A DNA stretch of 64,000 nucleotides from Paraspadella gotoi (Eukaryota > Chaetognatha), in contig CM119268.1 in assembly GCA_051294375.1 (NCBI GenBank), forward strand, positions 795,218 to 859,217. The letters are read 5' to 3'. The notes under the pieces are model-generated. The model saw only the letters and a program-made list of their open reading frames with translations. It did not search any database and had not been told where the DNA came from. A program made the position numbers and the translations under genes. Positions 22,501 through 34,200 of the stretch are shown in pieces (position 1 is the stretch's first letter; every line of letters begins with the position of its first letter).

Positions 22501-23490
22501 CATCATGTCTTGGTAGCTAAGCTTATTTTTTACGCCATCTCACTCACGCCGCTGCCAGAACGAGGCTCGCTACGACGAGAACGAGTTGACCGGAGAAACG
22601 TGAGAGAGCGAACGCGTGAATCGGACTCAGGAAACTGAAGAAAAATCCGAGACTTTGAACCCAAAGGAGAATCGAACGCGAAGTTGAGAATTCGTTGAGC
22701 CAAATCTCGAAAAATGAACCTGAAAATGAAAATTCGATAGTTTGAAATTTAGATATGAAGAGACAGTAATTATTGATATGTGTTAGTGACAGAACCGTTC
22801 AATGTAAGCAGTCAAAAAAGTTTTTCAGTTTTTCCGGCGAATCCGAAACTATTCCTAAAATTAAAAAAATATTATTTTGAAATTTTATGATTTTATAAGG
22901 ATATTACTATAAAAAATATTCAATTAATGATACTGTTATGCAAATCTTTTTTGAAAAAGGGCTTAATTATTTTTTATTACATATACAAAGGCAGCTCAAT
23001 CTTTTCATCACTCCACCCTACTACTCATATTATTATTAATATTATATATCTGACATAATTTTTTATCAGATTAAATAAATAAGATACAGTTCATAAGAAA
23101 CACATAAAGCCAAAGTTTCTTGATATCTAAATTTTATTTTTTCGATTCTTACATTAAAATGCCAAAAAATAGCTGGAAAGTGACCGCGACTATTTTTTTT
23201 CATCATGGTATTTCAGTAGTTTCATTCTTTATGTTTAAAATTTTTTGTAAACATTTTATATATTTTTATATACAAGGTACTAATATAAACTCATTCTCGA
23301 CTCAGATTGCACATAACAATGTCCCTTTCCTCTTTAACATCATCAACTTACCCAAGGAATGATTGATGCCCACCAATAGAAACATGGAAGCGAACCCGCC
23401 CACGACGATGGGAACTGACCAGATTGAGTCTTTGACGAATTTTGCGCGAGGAAAGAGACGCCCCAACAGATGGCGTGACGGAGAGGCCAT
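19597..23490 (-). CDS. SLC16-like (monocarboxylate transporter family) MFS protein
   Basis: Seven exons, all phases matching: 23490-23352, 22719-22548, 22331-22219, 21748-21643, 21166-20655, 20360-20229, 20117-19597; 1,695 nt, 564 residues. MCT-like features: a first membrane helix after KDSIWS (compare the family DGGWGW motif), SRSILLWVQS in loop 2-3, and QKYRALAYGISNSGAPVG matching the helix-5 motif of SLC16. A charged loop rich in Lys/Asn/Ile (residues about 215-265) lies between the two halves, as usual. Exon 7 then encodes one membrane segment, a 64-residue His/Asp/Ser-rich insertion, further hydrophobic stretches and a Glu-rich cytosolic tail. The substrate cannot be inferred. The exon 7 acceptor (aaaaaaag) is poor, so the insertion could be partly intronic, although the phase fits. 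Confidence 0.78.
21825..22080 (+). repeat. tRNA-derived SINE with (AT)n insertion
   Basis: Best promoter match in the window: A-box-like GCTGGCTCATTGGGTAAA, B-box GGGTTCAATCCC, and family body AAGCTCAGGACCCGTTCCATGG. (AT)n lies at 21944-21980. It sits in intron 3 of the transporter, antisense to it. Confidence 0.75.
22770..22815 (+). repeat. Truncated copy of the GACAGTAATTATTG repeat
   Basis: Shares AGACAGTAATTATTG, TGTGTTAGTGACAGAACCGTTCAA and AAGCAGTC with the elements at 30155, 30530 and 55715. In intron 1 of the transporter. Confidence 0.7.
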
Positions 23491-23499
23491 TGCGAAAAA

Positions 23500-23974
23500 C
23501 AGTTTAAACCGACGCGCGTGGATTATAATATATTTTGAAAGATTCTCATCTCATTTAACCGAAAACGATTCGAACTCGTTTCTTTGGCACGGTGCAAAAT
23601 AAGTCACTGCCCATTCGGTCTCCTTTGAGATGACCTCATTAATTAATGACCCTTATTGCTGGTATTTCATTTGATAAGTTTTATATGTATTTTGGACTTT
23701 TATGCGTTTAAAATAAAGAGAGTTGCAGAATTTTAAAGAAAAAGAAAAGAATCAAAAATCCTTTGAAAAAAAAACTCGTTTTTTTTTTCTTTTCGTTGAA
23801 AGGAAATTAGCAGACAGAGCGAGAAGAAAAGCTCTCGTTACACACAAATTAAACAGGTTTTAGAGAAAAAAAAGAAAGACCGAAAATGCAAGTTTGCAAT
23901 CTATTAACAAGTATTACTAAAAGTAAATCACCCAAAAAAAAAAACAACTGAAGTGTTAAATAAGTAAAATAATA

Positions 23975-24005
<31 letters not shown>

Positions 24006-25855
24006 ATATATATTAGGAGCTGACGTCGTTCTTAGAGATCGAGGAAGATTTTTTTCAATGAAGATTTTTGTTCAAATCTGACTACCAAAAATTCCGGTAA
24101 AAACACTAGATTCCGATCCTGTTGCATCTGAAGGACTCGCATTTTTTCCCCTTGTCAAATAACCATCATCTTGATATCAAACTATCAGATTCAAATGGAT
24201 TCGAGGCAATTTTTATATATAAAATAAAGGGATTTCTCAACTAAAATACAATGTAAACACATTTAACATATGTTGTGATTTTACAATAAACTTTGAATAC
24301 AGGAATCTGATAGCCATATGTCTGAAGGGCTCTCAAAATTTTTTTGTACATTTTATTTGGTTATTTTAATATGATACAATCATGGTAAAGCGAATTAGTC
24401 CATTTTGGTGAAAGGTAAAAGAGGAATTAACGATCGTAATTCTAAAAGTTTTCAACCGGGAGTCGGATTCGGGAAAAATCTTCTATGCCATAGACTATGG
24501 CGAAAATCTTCCAAAGAAGGGGTGGTTAATATTTTCTATATTTAGGATCGGATTTTTTTGAAACTTAACAATAGCATTATTGCCATCATTCTATATTGGC
24601 CGGTAAAAGAATATATTAAAAAAACTTCTGGCTTTTTTCGTTAGAGCTTAGTCCTATATATATATTATATATCTATCTGCTTTGGTATCGTTTTATCCTA
24701 TCAAGTTTACTGACACAGAAAGAACGAAAATTGAAAACCAAAAGATCTGGTGTTGTATATTTGTAAATACACTGGAGAACACGTCGTCATGGCAACGAAA
24801 CGAACGTTCCGTAACCACGGCGACGTAAATTGGTGACTTAGAACAATTCGGATAGAAAAAAATGAATTACAATCAAATTCGTTCTACGAGAAATCAAACT
24901 AACAAAAATGTAAAAAGTGTAATCTTTAAAGTGAAACTATTCATTCAAGTCATATAATTTAGTTGACTAATCGTTTATCTGATAAAAAAAAATCCGTGAC
25001 TATTAAAATAAAAATTAATAGTTAAGCATCTGTATTAACTAAAACAATGACGTTCGGGTTTTTAGCTTCGTTCTACAAGTAGTCGTCAACGACCTTTTCC
25101 CGTCAAAAGCGAAGCAAAAACAAAGAAACAAATAAAATGAAACAAAACAAAAATATCGTTTAAAATTAAACGATAGCTGAGACTGCGGTAACAAACAAAA
25201 AATTATGATTTGGATTAAAAAAAAACAAACAAACAAACAAACTCGAGAGAATAAAAATGCGGAGATTATAAATGAAAAGAATAATATATATAATAATATA
25301 TAACAATATATAATAATAAATATTGGTTTTACCAATTTCATATCAAAAGATTTTCTTTTTTTAAATTTTAAATTATTATGTCGACCGAGAACTGACTACA
25401 TCAACTATGATATTCTTATTGTCACAATGATAATTAGAATTATAATTGCATTATCAAGATAAGAGGGGAATAAGATGGTTAAAAACGCAAGCGCGGTAAA
25501 GGATCGAAATGAAGCATTTTAAGTATTTTTTTAGTTGCAGCAACTCAATAATTCACTTTTCGGTCGGTCGATCTGTCTGTCCATTGGTCTGTCCCACTTA
25601 TGTTAAAAATGCTCATAACTCGTTTAAGTATTTTAAGTATTTTAAGTGTTTTAAGTAAAGTAACATAAGAATGGAACAGAAAGTAATCTAAACTTGTGTT
25701 GTGTAGATGCACCCTCTATAACGCTAACGTCCCCATCCCAAACATGTTTAAATATTTAACACAAAACATATTTTAACAAATAAATAAAATCATAAATAAA
25801 AGTTATTTTTAAATCTAAAAAAATAAGATCTCATAAGACCTCTAACGAGCATAGA
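23500..25855. other. Transporter 5' flank and AT-rich intergenic region
   Basis: No gene recognised. A CACGTCGTCATGGCAACG stretch at about 24780 and GTAACCACGGCGAC at about 24812 are the only GC-rich islands. A 25560-25610 patch (GGTCGGTCGATCTGTCTGTCC) resembles the palindrome's minisatellite family. 25673-25800 is a dispersed repeat shared with 35925-36060. Confidence 0.5.
25673..25800 (+). repeat. Dispersed repeat, copy 1
   Basis: Shares GTAATCTAA, CTTGTGTTGT, GATG(C/T)ACCCTCTAT, CTAACGTC and CATCCCAAAC/TATCCCAAAC plus TTTAAATATTTAACACAAAA with 35925-36060. Unclassified. Confidence 0.75.
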
Positions 25856-25860
25856 TTTTA

Positions 25861-26026
25861 TATACTTTAAAAGTGACCACGTGATCCAAAATTGATTTAA
25901 ATTTGGTTGCGCTTTTATTACAGTCGCTTAGATTCAAAGTTACTCCTGAGTCCGCGAAAATAATAAAAGCGCAACCAAATTTAAGCCGTATTAAATTTTG
26001 GGTCATGTGATCACTTTTAAAGTATA
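25861..26026. mobile_element. Foldback/MITE-like inverted repeat
   Basis: Arms of about 60 bp (25861-25920 and 25961-26026) are imperfect reverse complements, with paired ends ACTTTAAAAGTGA / TCACTTTTAAAGT and cores GGTTGCGCTTTTATTA / TAATAAAAGCGCAACC. The spacer is about 40 bp. Flanks are TATA-rich. No coding capacity. Confidence 0.85.
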
Positions 26027-26409
26027 TATATGTGCTATAGTATTATATATAATTATATATATATTTATTATATCATCGAAGATGGAATCTGAATCAAGAA
26101 ACGGAATCGTAATCAGAGACTCGGATGAAATCAACCAAGAACTGGATGATTGGATGAATCACCATATTATATATTATATTATACTATAGTGCTAGCGCTT
26201 TCTTTTATTTCAAATTAAATCGTAAAAAAAATGATATTTTCGATGCAGTGCGGGTTCAGTGCATTAGCGGCGCAACTCAGCATTCGAATTACCCTTCTTG
26301 TTTGTCTTTTTTTAATTTAAAACTTTATTAATAGTCGCTGGCAAACAAATAAAATAAACATTAGACTAAATGTGAAAAAAAGATATTAATTGCATTTTGG
26401 ACGAAAGGG

Positions 26410-26411
26410 AA

Positions 26412-26503
<92 letters not shown>

Positions 26504-26508
26504 AAGAG

Positions 26509-26556
<48 letters not shown>

Positions 26557-26579
26557 GAGAGAGAGAGAGAGAGAGAGAT
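26410..26579. repeat. (GA)n microsatellite
   Basis: About 165 bp of almost pure GA with a few GAGG/GAAA breaks. Arg-Glu or Leu-Ser frames are repeat translations. Confidence 0.98.
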
Positions 26580-27144
26580 GGTAAATTCGTTTGATCAAAC
26601 AAAACGTTATATTTATTTTGAAAGCCATGATAATAATAATTCATACCAAAAAAAATCCTTGGCAGTATTAAACTCGAAAGCACTTTTCAAAAACGTTCAT
26701 TTGCAATTATCTCCAACAGCTCAAGCAATTATTAACGTCTTGAAAATTTGCAAAACGCCCACCAGAAAATGATTGCACGCGTAAACATTTTGTATATTCG
26801 CGAATTACATTGAATATAGTCATTATTGTTACTAACTTTACTAAATAACTGTTATCATTAGAGACCAATTGGGTTTTCAGTCAACGACGTTCCGAGTTTC
26901 TGTTGAAAGAAAATGAAAAATTTTAACCTTAATTTTAGATGCATCGCATTTTTTTAAAATTAAATTTACTTAAGTACCCTAGAAACAATGAATATGATTC
27001 AAGCTCGTGCGTTTTAATATATCACACAGTAAAATTAAAAACGTTATTTTTTGATAAATACCTTTTTTTTTATCTATACGAATGATCACAGAAAAGTTTT
27101 CTTATTTTCGAAATGACTTTTTTTTTAAATTGAATTTCCTTCAA
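26580..27144. other. 3' flank of the EB1 gene
   Basis: AT-rich, no gene seen. It includes the presumed EB1 3' UTR on the minus strand. Confidence 0.5.
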
Positions 27145-29624
27145 TCAATATTCTTCCTCTTCGTCCGGCGCCTCAAATCCGTCCTGTGTTAAAATGATAT
27201 TATAAAATAAAATAAGCTAAATGGAAAAAGGAAAGCGACGGAAACTTAATAAAATAATTATTATTGACTAAATTATTGCGTCAAAATATCGTTTTCAATT
27301 TCTTTTTGTATTATTCCCGTCCGCAATACCCCAATAGAAAATCCACAGTAGGATATCTCATTAATCGTTACGCATCATAAGTATCATCACTTCAGCACTT
27401 CAGCAGTAGCATCTTCCGCAGCATCATCTTTAGCATCATCTGCAGCATCTGAGGTATCAACATCTGCGCAGCTCCATCCGCATTATGATCTACAGTATCA
27501 TCTGTGATATCATCAGAAGGCTCAATTATCAAAACCATCACCCATCTGCATCATCTCTCGCCTCATCTCTATCTTCCATCCACATCATCATCTATAAGTC
27601 CTACCTCGGTGGCGTAGAGGACTCGGAGGACTGATCCCACGAGGGCTTTGGCCGGTGTTTCTTCCTCTTCCTCCCCTTCCTCTTCCTTCTCTTGACACAA
27701 CATTTCGATCTGACGAAGTTTTCCGTAGTAAAAGTCTCTCTCCTTTTCGAGACTCTCCACTGTGACTCGCATCTCTGAGATCTGTGGGGAAAAAAGAAAT
27801 TAATCTCTCTCTCTCTCTATCTTTCTATCTCTCCTTTTTCTAATTCTCCACTCTGATCCTTTTCTTTCTTCCTTTCGTCTTTCCTCTTCTTTCCTTCTTC
27901 CTCCTTTCCTTTTTCCTCTTCTTTCCTTCTTTCCTTCTTCCTCCTTTCCTCTTCTTTCCTTTTTCCTCCTTTCCTCTTACCTCTTCTTTCCTTCTTCCTC
28001 CGTTCCTCTTATTTCCTTCTTTCCTCTTCTTTCCTTCTTCCTCCTTTCCTCTTCTTTCCTCTTACTACCTCTTCTTTCCTCCTTTCCTCTTCTTACCTCT
28101 TTTCGTCATACCTCTTTTTTCCTTCTTCCTCCTTTCCTCTTACCTCTCCTTTCCTTCATCTTACCTCTTATCTTCTTACCTCTCTCCTCCCTTTTTCCTA
28201 TCTCTCTATCCTCTCTTTTCTCTGTTCTCCTTAACTCTCTATCCGCCTCTCTCCCTTCTCTTTCTTCCTCTCTTCCACCACCTTTCTCTATCCTCCTCTC
28301 TCACCCACCTCTCTATCCTCTCTTTCCTGCTCTCTCCCGACTTCTCTATCCTCACTTTTCTTCTCTCTTCCCCTACCTCTATGTCCTATCTTCTCTTCTC
28401 TCTTCCCCCACCTCTCTGTCCTCTCTTTTCTCTTCATTATCCTGCATCCATACCTCTCTTTCCAACTCGGCAACGGCCCCCGACTGAGCGTCGATCCGTT
28501 GGGCCGGTTGGGGTTTTCTCGGCGCGGCGGAGGAAGAGGCGGAGGAGGCGGATGAGGGGGCGGGACGAGCGGCGGGTTGACGGGTCGCTTGGATAGAGTT
28601 AAATCAAAATTGTCAAAGCGCTGATGAAGACTTGTAATCATAATGTCGAAACGTGTCCAATTGAATAAAAACTATCGTTGTTGAAAATAAATTATTATTT
28701 CTTTCCTCTGATATTATATATATTAAATATTATATACAGATGATATCAGTGTTAAAAAATCTATTTTCTTTCCTTTTTTGCATTTTTAAGATAAAGAAAT
28801 AGGGGAAAAATTACAAATTATAAATTACGATTTCATCTCAAAATTTGAGCCTCACTTCTGGCGACCGACGGCTTCGGCGCCTGCATCCTTCCTGCTCCGC
28901 CGCTGCCGCTGCCGCCCTTCTCCGCAGCACCGACCTGGATGCCGCCTCGCGCCTCCAACGCGTCGTAGGGTTCCCCTGTGGAGACGGAGAAGAATCAGTC
29001 GATCGTAGGAATGACTAGGAATGTGTCCTCTCAAACGGGAAATTGAAATTTGATTTTTTATAATAATTTAATATCTGTGTAGCCTGATATGTGACGATTT
29101 TCTTAAAGAAAGAAAACTAAATTTAAGTCGTTAATTACTTATTAATTAAATAAATTATTAATTATTATTAATAATTATGAATATTAATTAACAACTATAA
29201 TTAATTAATAATTTAATTATTAGTAAATAATTACGCTTCAAGTTGGTATTTTGTTTATTTCGTTTTGTTTTTATGGTTTTTTTTGGTTCGTCATTCAATC
29301 TACCACTGTAACTAAATGTAAATCCTATTAGAACGATTATTTGTTGAATTTGTTATGTTTTGTTATGTGTAAATTTTGTTTAGCAATCGATCTACCACTG
29401 TTACGGAATGTAACCCCTAAATTATTACAATACTTATGTTTTAAGAAAGTATTTATATTGTTTTGTCATGTATATTTTATGTGTCAATCGAATCGCGTAC
29501 CGCTGTAGTTGGCGTCGAAAAGCCTTTTGAACCATTGAACGAATTCAAAGTTTTCCATGTATTTTCCTTTGACTAATTTTTCGATTTGAATGACCTGAAA
29601 TACCGAGAAGTTAAGGTACGGGGG

Positions 29625-29696
<72 letters not shown>

Positions 29697-30917
29697 ACAA
29701 CGAGTAGACTATTATTTAAAGATAATTTAAATGTAAATAATGAGAAAATATTTTAACTTTGTCGATTTCCACCGATTTGAATGCAGTTTGGAGAATTTTG
29801 AAGTTGCTGATGTATTCGTGTTCATGTTTCGAATTAAATTTGACTTTTTTCAGGATTATCGATCCTTTTGAAAAACGATGAAATTAGTTTGTTTATGATT
29901 AAATGATTTTAACTCTTGGGGTCTCAAATAATAACGCACCTGGGAATAGTAGATCCATAAACTGACAATAAACCGCCCCTGTAGTAAAATTAAAGTAAAA
30001 CGGAAAAAATAGGCCTTTGAACATAAGCTAAGGTTACTAAAAGAAAAGTAAGGGATAGATCCCTTCCCCCTATCACTTCTTGTGTGTATAAGTTTATTGG
30101 TAGGTTTTCAATAATAGAGATTATCCATTATCAATTCATTCAATAGTATATCTCTGAAGAGACAGTAATTATTGTTATGATATGAGTTAGTGACAGAACC
30201 GTTTAATATAAGCAGTCCCTGAGCTTCGGATCAGGCTGTAACACCCTGTTACAGGCGGGTGAAGCGCCCCGTCACTCTTAACTGCTAGGCGACCACCGGG
30301 CCAGAACCCCGAACCTTTGGGTTGGAAGGCGAATGACTTGCCTCCGGCACCAATGGCCGCTGATGAACAGTTTGTGGATTTTAGTCTACCATACATCCCC
30401 CCCTCCCATAGGGAGAAGTCTGTTGTGTCTCTTCAGTGAATTGTTGTTGGTGGAAAGTTTGTCACCAAGTTGAGGCATGTAGCCTGATGTGTTGTTTTTG
30501 CTGTTGTGTTCGGAAGTCAGGCTCACCAATGTAGAGACAGTAATTATTGTTATGTGTTAGTAACAGAACCGTTCAATATAAGCAGTCCCTGAGCTTTGGA
30601 TCAGGCTGTAACATCCTGTTACAGGCGGTTTAAGCGCCCTGTCCCTCTTAACTGCTAGGCGACCACCAGGCTAGAAACCCGGACCTTTGGGTTGGGAGGC
30701 AAATGACTTGCCTCCGGCACCAATGGCCGCTGATAAACGGTTGGTGGATTTTAGTCCACCATATTTCCATTCCCCAGATTCATGTCTTCAAATCACCTGT
30801 GCAGAGCTGCTCTATTTTTGTGAGATTCATTTGTAGACTTTCATTTATCCATCGGAGATACTCGTATCTGCTCAGTGATTCCTGTGTCACCGAAGTGTTA
30901 TAAACGTTCACCGCCAT
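27145..30917 (-). CDS. MAPRE1-like: EB1 microtubule plus-end tracking protein (MAPRE family)
   Basis: Eight exons with fully consistent phases: 30917-30797, 29978-29940, 29864-29758, 29594-29501, 28975-28856, 28587-28454, 27781-27605, 27183-27145; 831 nt, 276 residues (human EB1 has 268). The N-terminal calponin-homology domain (residues about 1-130) begins [19 protein letters not shown] and contains [27 protein letters not shown] and [16 protein letters not shown], the classical microtubule-binding signature. A Gly/Ala/Ser/Pro-rich linker (residues about 125-190) follows. The coiled-coil/EB-homology region has [18 protein letters not shown], and the last residues are [12 protein letters not shown], the acidic EEY tail that CAP-Gly proteins bind. 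It tracks growing microtubule ends. A Glu-rich insert (residues about 237-246) lies in the EBH domain. Exon 2 is only 39 nt, and the last exon encodes just the tail. Confidence 0.96.
27785..28450. repeat. Strand-asymmetric polypyrimidine tract
   Basis: About 650 bases of tcctcctttcctcttctt type, nearly free of purines on the plus strand. It fills intron 6 of the EB1 gene, so the EB1 transcript carries an equally long polypurine run. Able in principle to form triplex DNA. Confidence 0.93.
28621..28652 (+). ncRNA. Weak hammerhead-core-like motif
   Basis: CTGATGAAGAC, 13 bases, GTCGAAACGTGTCC. It has the same outer strings as 13308-13339 but only a 3-bp stem. In intron 5 of the EB1 gene, opposite strand. 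Probably a fragment of the same element family. Confidence 0.25.
29632..29691. repeat. (GA)n microsatellite
   Basis: About 60 bp of GA in intron 3 of the EB1 gene, i.e. (CT)n in the transcript, about 40 bases upstream of the exon 4 acceptor. Confidence 0.98.
30155..30405 (-). repeat. SINE-like element, third family, copy 1
   Basis: Shares GACAGTAATTATTGTTATG, AAGCAGTCCCTGAGCTTCGG, CTGTAACACCCTGTTACAGG, CTCTTAACTGCTAGGCGACC and GACTTGCCTCCGGCACC with 30530 and 55715. Read on the minus strand, GGTGGTCGCCTAGCAGTTAAG resembles a tRNA D-arm/A-box, so the head probably lies on that strand. In intron 1 of the EB1 gene. Confidence 0.6.
30530..30765 (-). repeat. SINE-like element, third family, copy 2
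   Basis: Second copy in the same orientation about 375 bp from the first. It ends just before EB1 exon 1. The linker between the copies contains GCTGTTGTGTTCGGAAGTC, also found before the 55715 copy, so the element or its flank is longer than the core. Confidence 0.6.
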
Positions 30918-31234
30918 TTTTGACGTTAATTGTTTTTTTTAGAGAAAATTGTGAGGTTCCGATGCGGCGAATTCACCGCTGAATTATCGTGGAAAAACTA
31001 TCGTTTTTCGACAATGTTCGTAACAGTCTTGTCAATTTAATCTGTAACAATGTCACTGATATTACTAACCCCAAAATCGAAAAAGCTGTCAATTTAATTA
31101 TTGCATAAGTTCAATAGGTGATATGATTATCTTCTGATTATCTCTGATTTTCGAACCCAATTTCGCTCCCGATTCGATACCGAATTAAAACCAAGCTATG
31201 GCAAGTATCGTTACATCGGTTTAAACTTCGGGGG

Positions 31235-31295
31235 CGACGACGTCACGCAATAACAGCGGGAGCCCAAAAGACCCATTGAAGGTGGCGTCATAAGT
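31235..31295 (-). promoter_or_regulatory. Putative EB1 promoter element (CRE-like)
   Basis: GACGTCAC at 31239-31246 and TGGCGTCAT at about 31283 lie in the only GC-rich patch, about 320-370 bp upstream of the EB1 start codon. CRE/ATF sites are common in housekeeping promoters. No TATA box is clear. Confidence 0.35.
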
Positions 31296-31299
31296 AGGT

Positions 31300-34200
31300 C
31301 GATCTTTATTTAAATTGAAATTGTAACACGAATTACAGTTAGGGTCGTTAATTTATGTGTTCTTAGCTTGGTTAGGGTTAGGGTAAGCTTGTTTATATTT
31401 ACTGTAAATTAAGATTTGTATTTGTTTAATTTTTATCAAAATACGTTACATTTTTCATTGAGAAAAATAGTGACGATCGTGACATCTGATGGGAATGAGT
31501 GAAGCAGAGAAAAACAAGAAAGAAACAAATGATTTTTCGCTCTCAATACAACTTCAAGTAATGACATTGTAATGCATTGTAATGCTTTGCAAACAGTATT
31601 TAATAGTAAATTATTTAAGGTGGGGAAGTAAAATATATATAGTTTTTTATTATTATATTTTTTCGTGACGTAAGTGGAAAAGTTAACGATGACTTTGATT
31701 TTAATACTAGAATCTACAGTAGATTGGAGAGTATCTATTTAAACTATTTTACCTGCTTTGTGGCAAATACAATGAACCGTTAGTGTAAAATACAGTAGCA
31801 CTTTTTCAGTCGTAATGTGATCATACTACCACACTTAAACATAATACATATTGATGTATCAAAAATTTATAATTTATTAGAAAAAAAAATTGTAACTACC
31901 AATTAATGATTTAACTAATTTTTCTGGCCGTGGTTCCTTTGTTCCTCCCTTCATGCTTATATGAGCTAATAATTTATATATATATTAATAATTAATAATA
32001 ATATAGCACGAATTAAAAAATAATCGATCTTTTGTTTTGAAAGAAAAGACTCCTTTTCTTTTCTCCCTCTCTCGGAGACGAACAGAAGATCATCCGGCTC
32101 CACGTGGGAAACCAAGCCAGTCCGTCTCTGTCTCGCTTTCACAAAGGGGAAACGCCAATCTCTTAATAAATCGGGACAGCGCCTATCTGTCGCTCTACAA
32201 CGAGGCAACGCAAACTTACTTATGAACCGAGACGTTGACCTAACCAACTATTAACCTTCTCTTTAATGGCATCTTTCCTAAAATAAAAAAAATTTTAAAA
32301 ATATTGATTCAAAAACAAACAAACAAAAAAACAAAAACTTTATATACATCGTGGCTCTTTGCTGTTGCTTAGTTCTTTGATTTTACTTTATTTCCATATT
32401 TTTTATTTTTAAATGTTGACCAATTACCGTACAATCGCTTAACTTTCAATTCACTGGATGCATAATATTTGTTGTTTCTCGTTTTATTTCAGAAAAAAAA
32501 AAAAAAGACGGCGACCCTACCAATTAACTTAATTTACCAGTTTAACTGTACCTTTCCAAATAATAATAAATAAATAAAAAAATAAATATCCAAACTATTC
32601 AAAATATTTTAAATATTAGATAAAAACAAAGCTCGATACTCTTTTCGAATTTGACTTTGTTCTCAGAACACTTTTTATTCACTATTCTAATTCTATACCT
32701 TTCATTCTCGCGAAAACATACAAAAAACCTCTCGCACCGTCGGAGCCTCCCATCTTCTCTTTTTGTCTCACGCGTCCTCTTTCGATATATTTCTGTCAAT
32801 AGAATTTTATATTGATTTGTGAACTTAATTAAAAAATGACTTTGATATTCTTAACTACATACGCCGTGAAAATTTCGACGAAGGCGGACTGGCCCACAGT
32901 CCGGCTGACCGTCCTTCGACCAAGATGTATGGTTGACCTTCCGGATGAAAAATGTTTTCTCTCCACTAGGTTCGTTTGTAGAATTTGATAAACATAATAT
33001 TATTATATGAGAAAACGTGAATCATAGTTTATATAAGTTATAGTTCATACAAGAAGAATTGAACGATTTGTCTACGTGATGTTTCCATATTGATCGTCAT
33101 CTTAAATATAAGTGAAGATAATATTTTTCAACTGACTCCCTAAACTGCTGGATAAACTTTGTTAACATTAATTCGTTCATTTAACATTTTGATTTTTTTC
33201 CTTTCAGTTGACTGGAAATATTGGACCTGGACTGTAGACACCAACAATCTGCTAAGGTTTTTTTTTTGGGAGGAGCGAAGATTTGTGTTCACACTGCGAT
33301 GCCTCATAAGGCATTCCTGGAGATCATCAATACGCTCTAGAGGTCTATGGGAAAATTAAGAGCAAAGTTTTTTTAATGAATTAACGGAAAAAGTAGAAAA
33401 ATATAACGGAACAGAAGAGGATAATTTTTTCGAAAAAAAAAAGCAGATTTTAATTATTTGTTATTGTTGTTATATTGATACGATATTATATTTTATATGT
33501 ACAAGCCAATATAAAAATATCCATTCATTTAATAAATAAGCTATTTTGCCCCTGACTTTGGAAAGGCTTTGGTATGTTTAAGGCCTCCCTCATCTACAAG
33601 TAATGACATAAGTAGCAAGGTCCGCAGCTTTAATCAGATCTTTCAGTCTTGTTTATATATTTAATATGTTAGTTAAAACGTAGTTTTATGTGAATTAAGG
33701 TTAAGTATGAATTAAGATTAAATTTAAAATTGAAACCCGAGACCTTGGGGTTGGGAGGAGCTCGTGCTATTTCCGGCGCTATAGGCTGCTTGATTCTCGA
33801 CAAGTAGCGGGGTATGAAATACTACTGCTACAAGTGTTAAGAATAAGTTTACAAACTATGTCACGTATATAACTTTACAAGTTATCAAATATGAATAAAT
33901 TTTAAATAAAATATTAGTAGTAATATTTAAAAAAAATTTAATAATAGAAAGGAATCGATAGAAATGATTTGCCCGTAAGGTTAACTGATAATCCGCGCTT
34001 TGTTATGATCATTGTTGGTCAACTCACGTTTGTAGCAAACAAATCTTTTTTTTTGTTCTTCTTTCTCTTCATTTTTCCATAAGCCTCCCGAGAGAACTGA
34101 AATCCAGGATCGCCCAACTTAAAAATATGATGATTTCCTGAATTTTGTCCTAATATTTTGATGAGGACTATGTCGTCACTACCACTGACTTTTTTTCCTT

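Noticed and set aside
24775-24830. Possible RFX X-box pair near GTCATGGCAACG
   Set aside because: Half-sites only partly match and lie more than 1 kb from the transporter start; too weak.
33159-33359. 66-codon frame with Trp-rich start
   Set aside because: Splice-like edges but no recognisable domain, and a second coding-like frame stops inside it; cannot support a gene.
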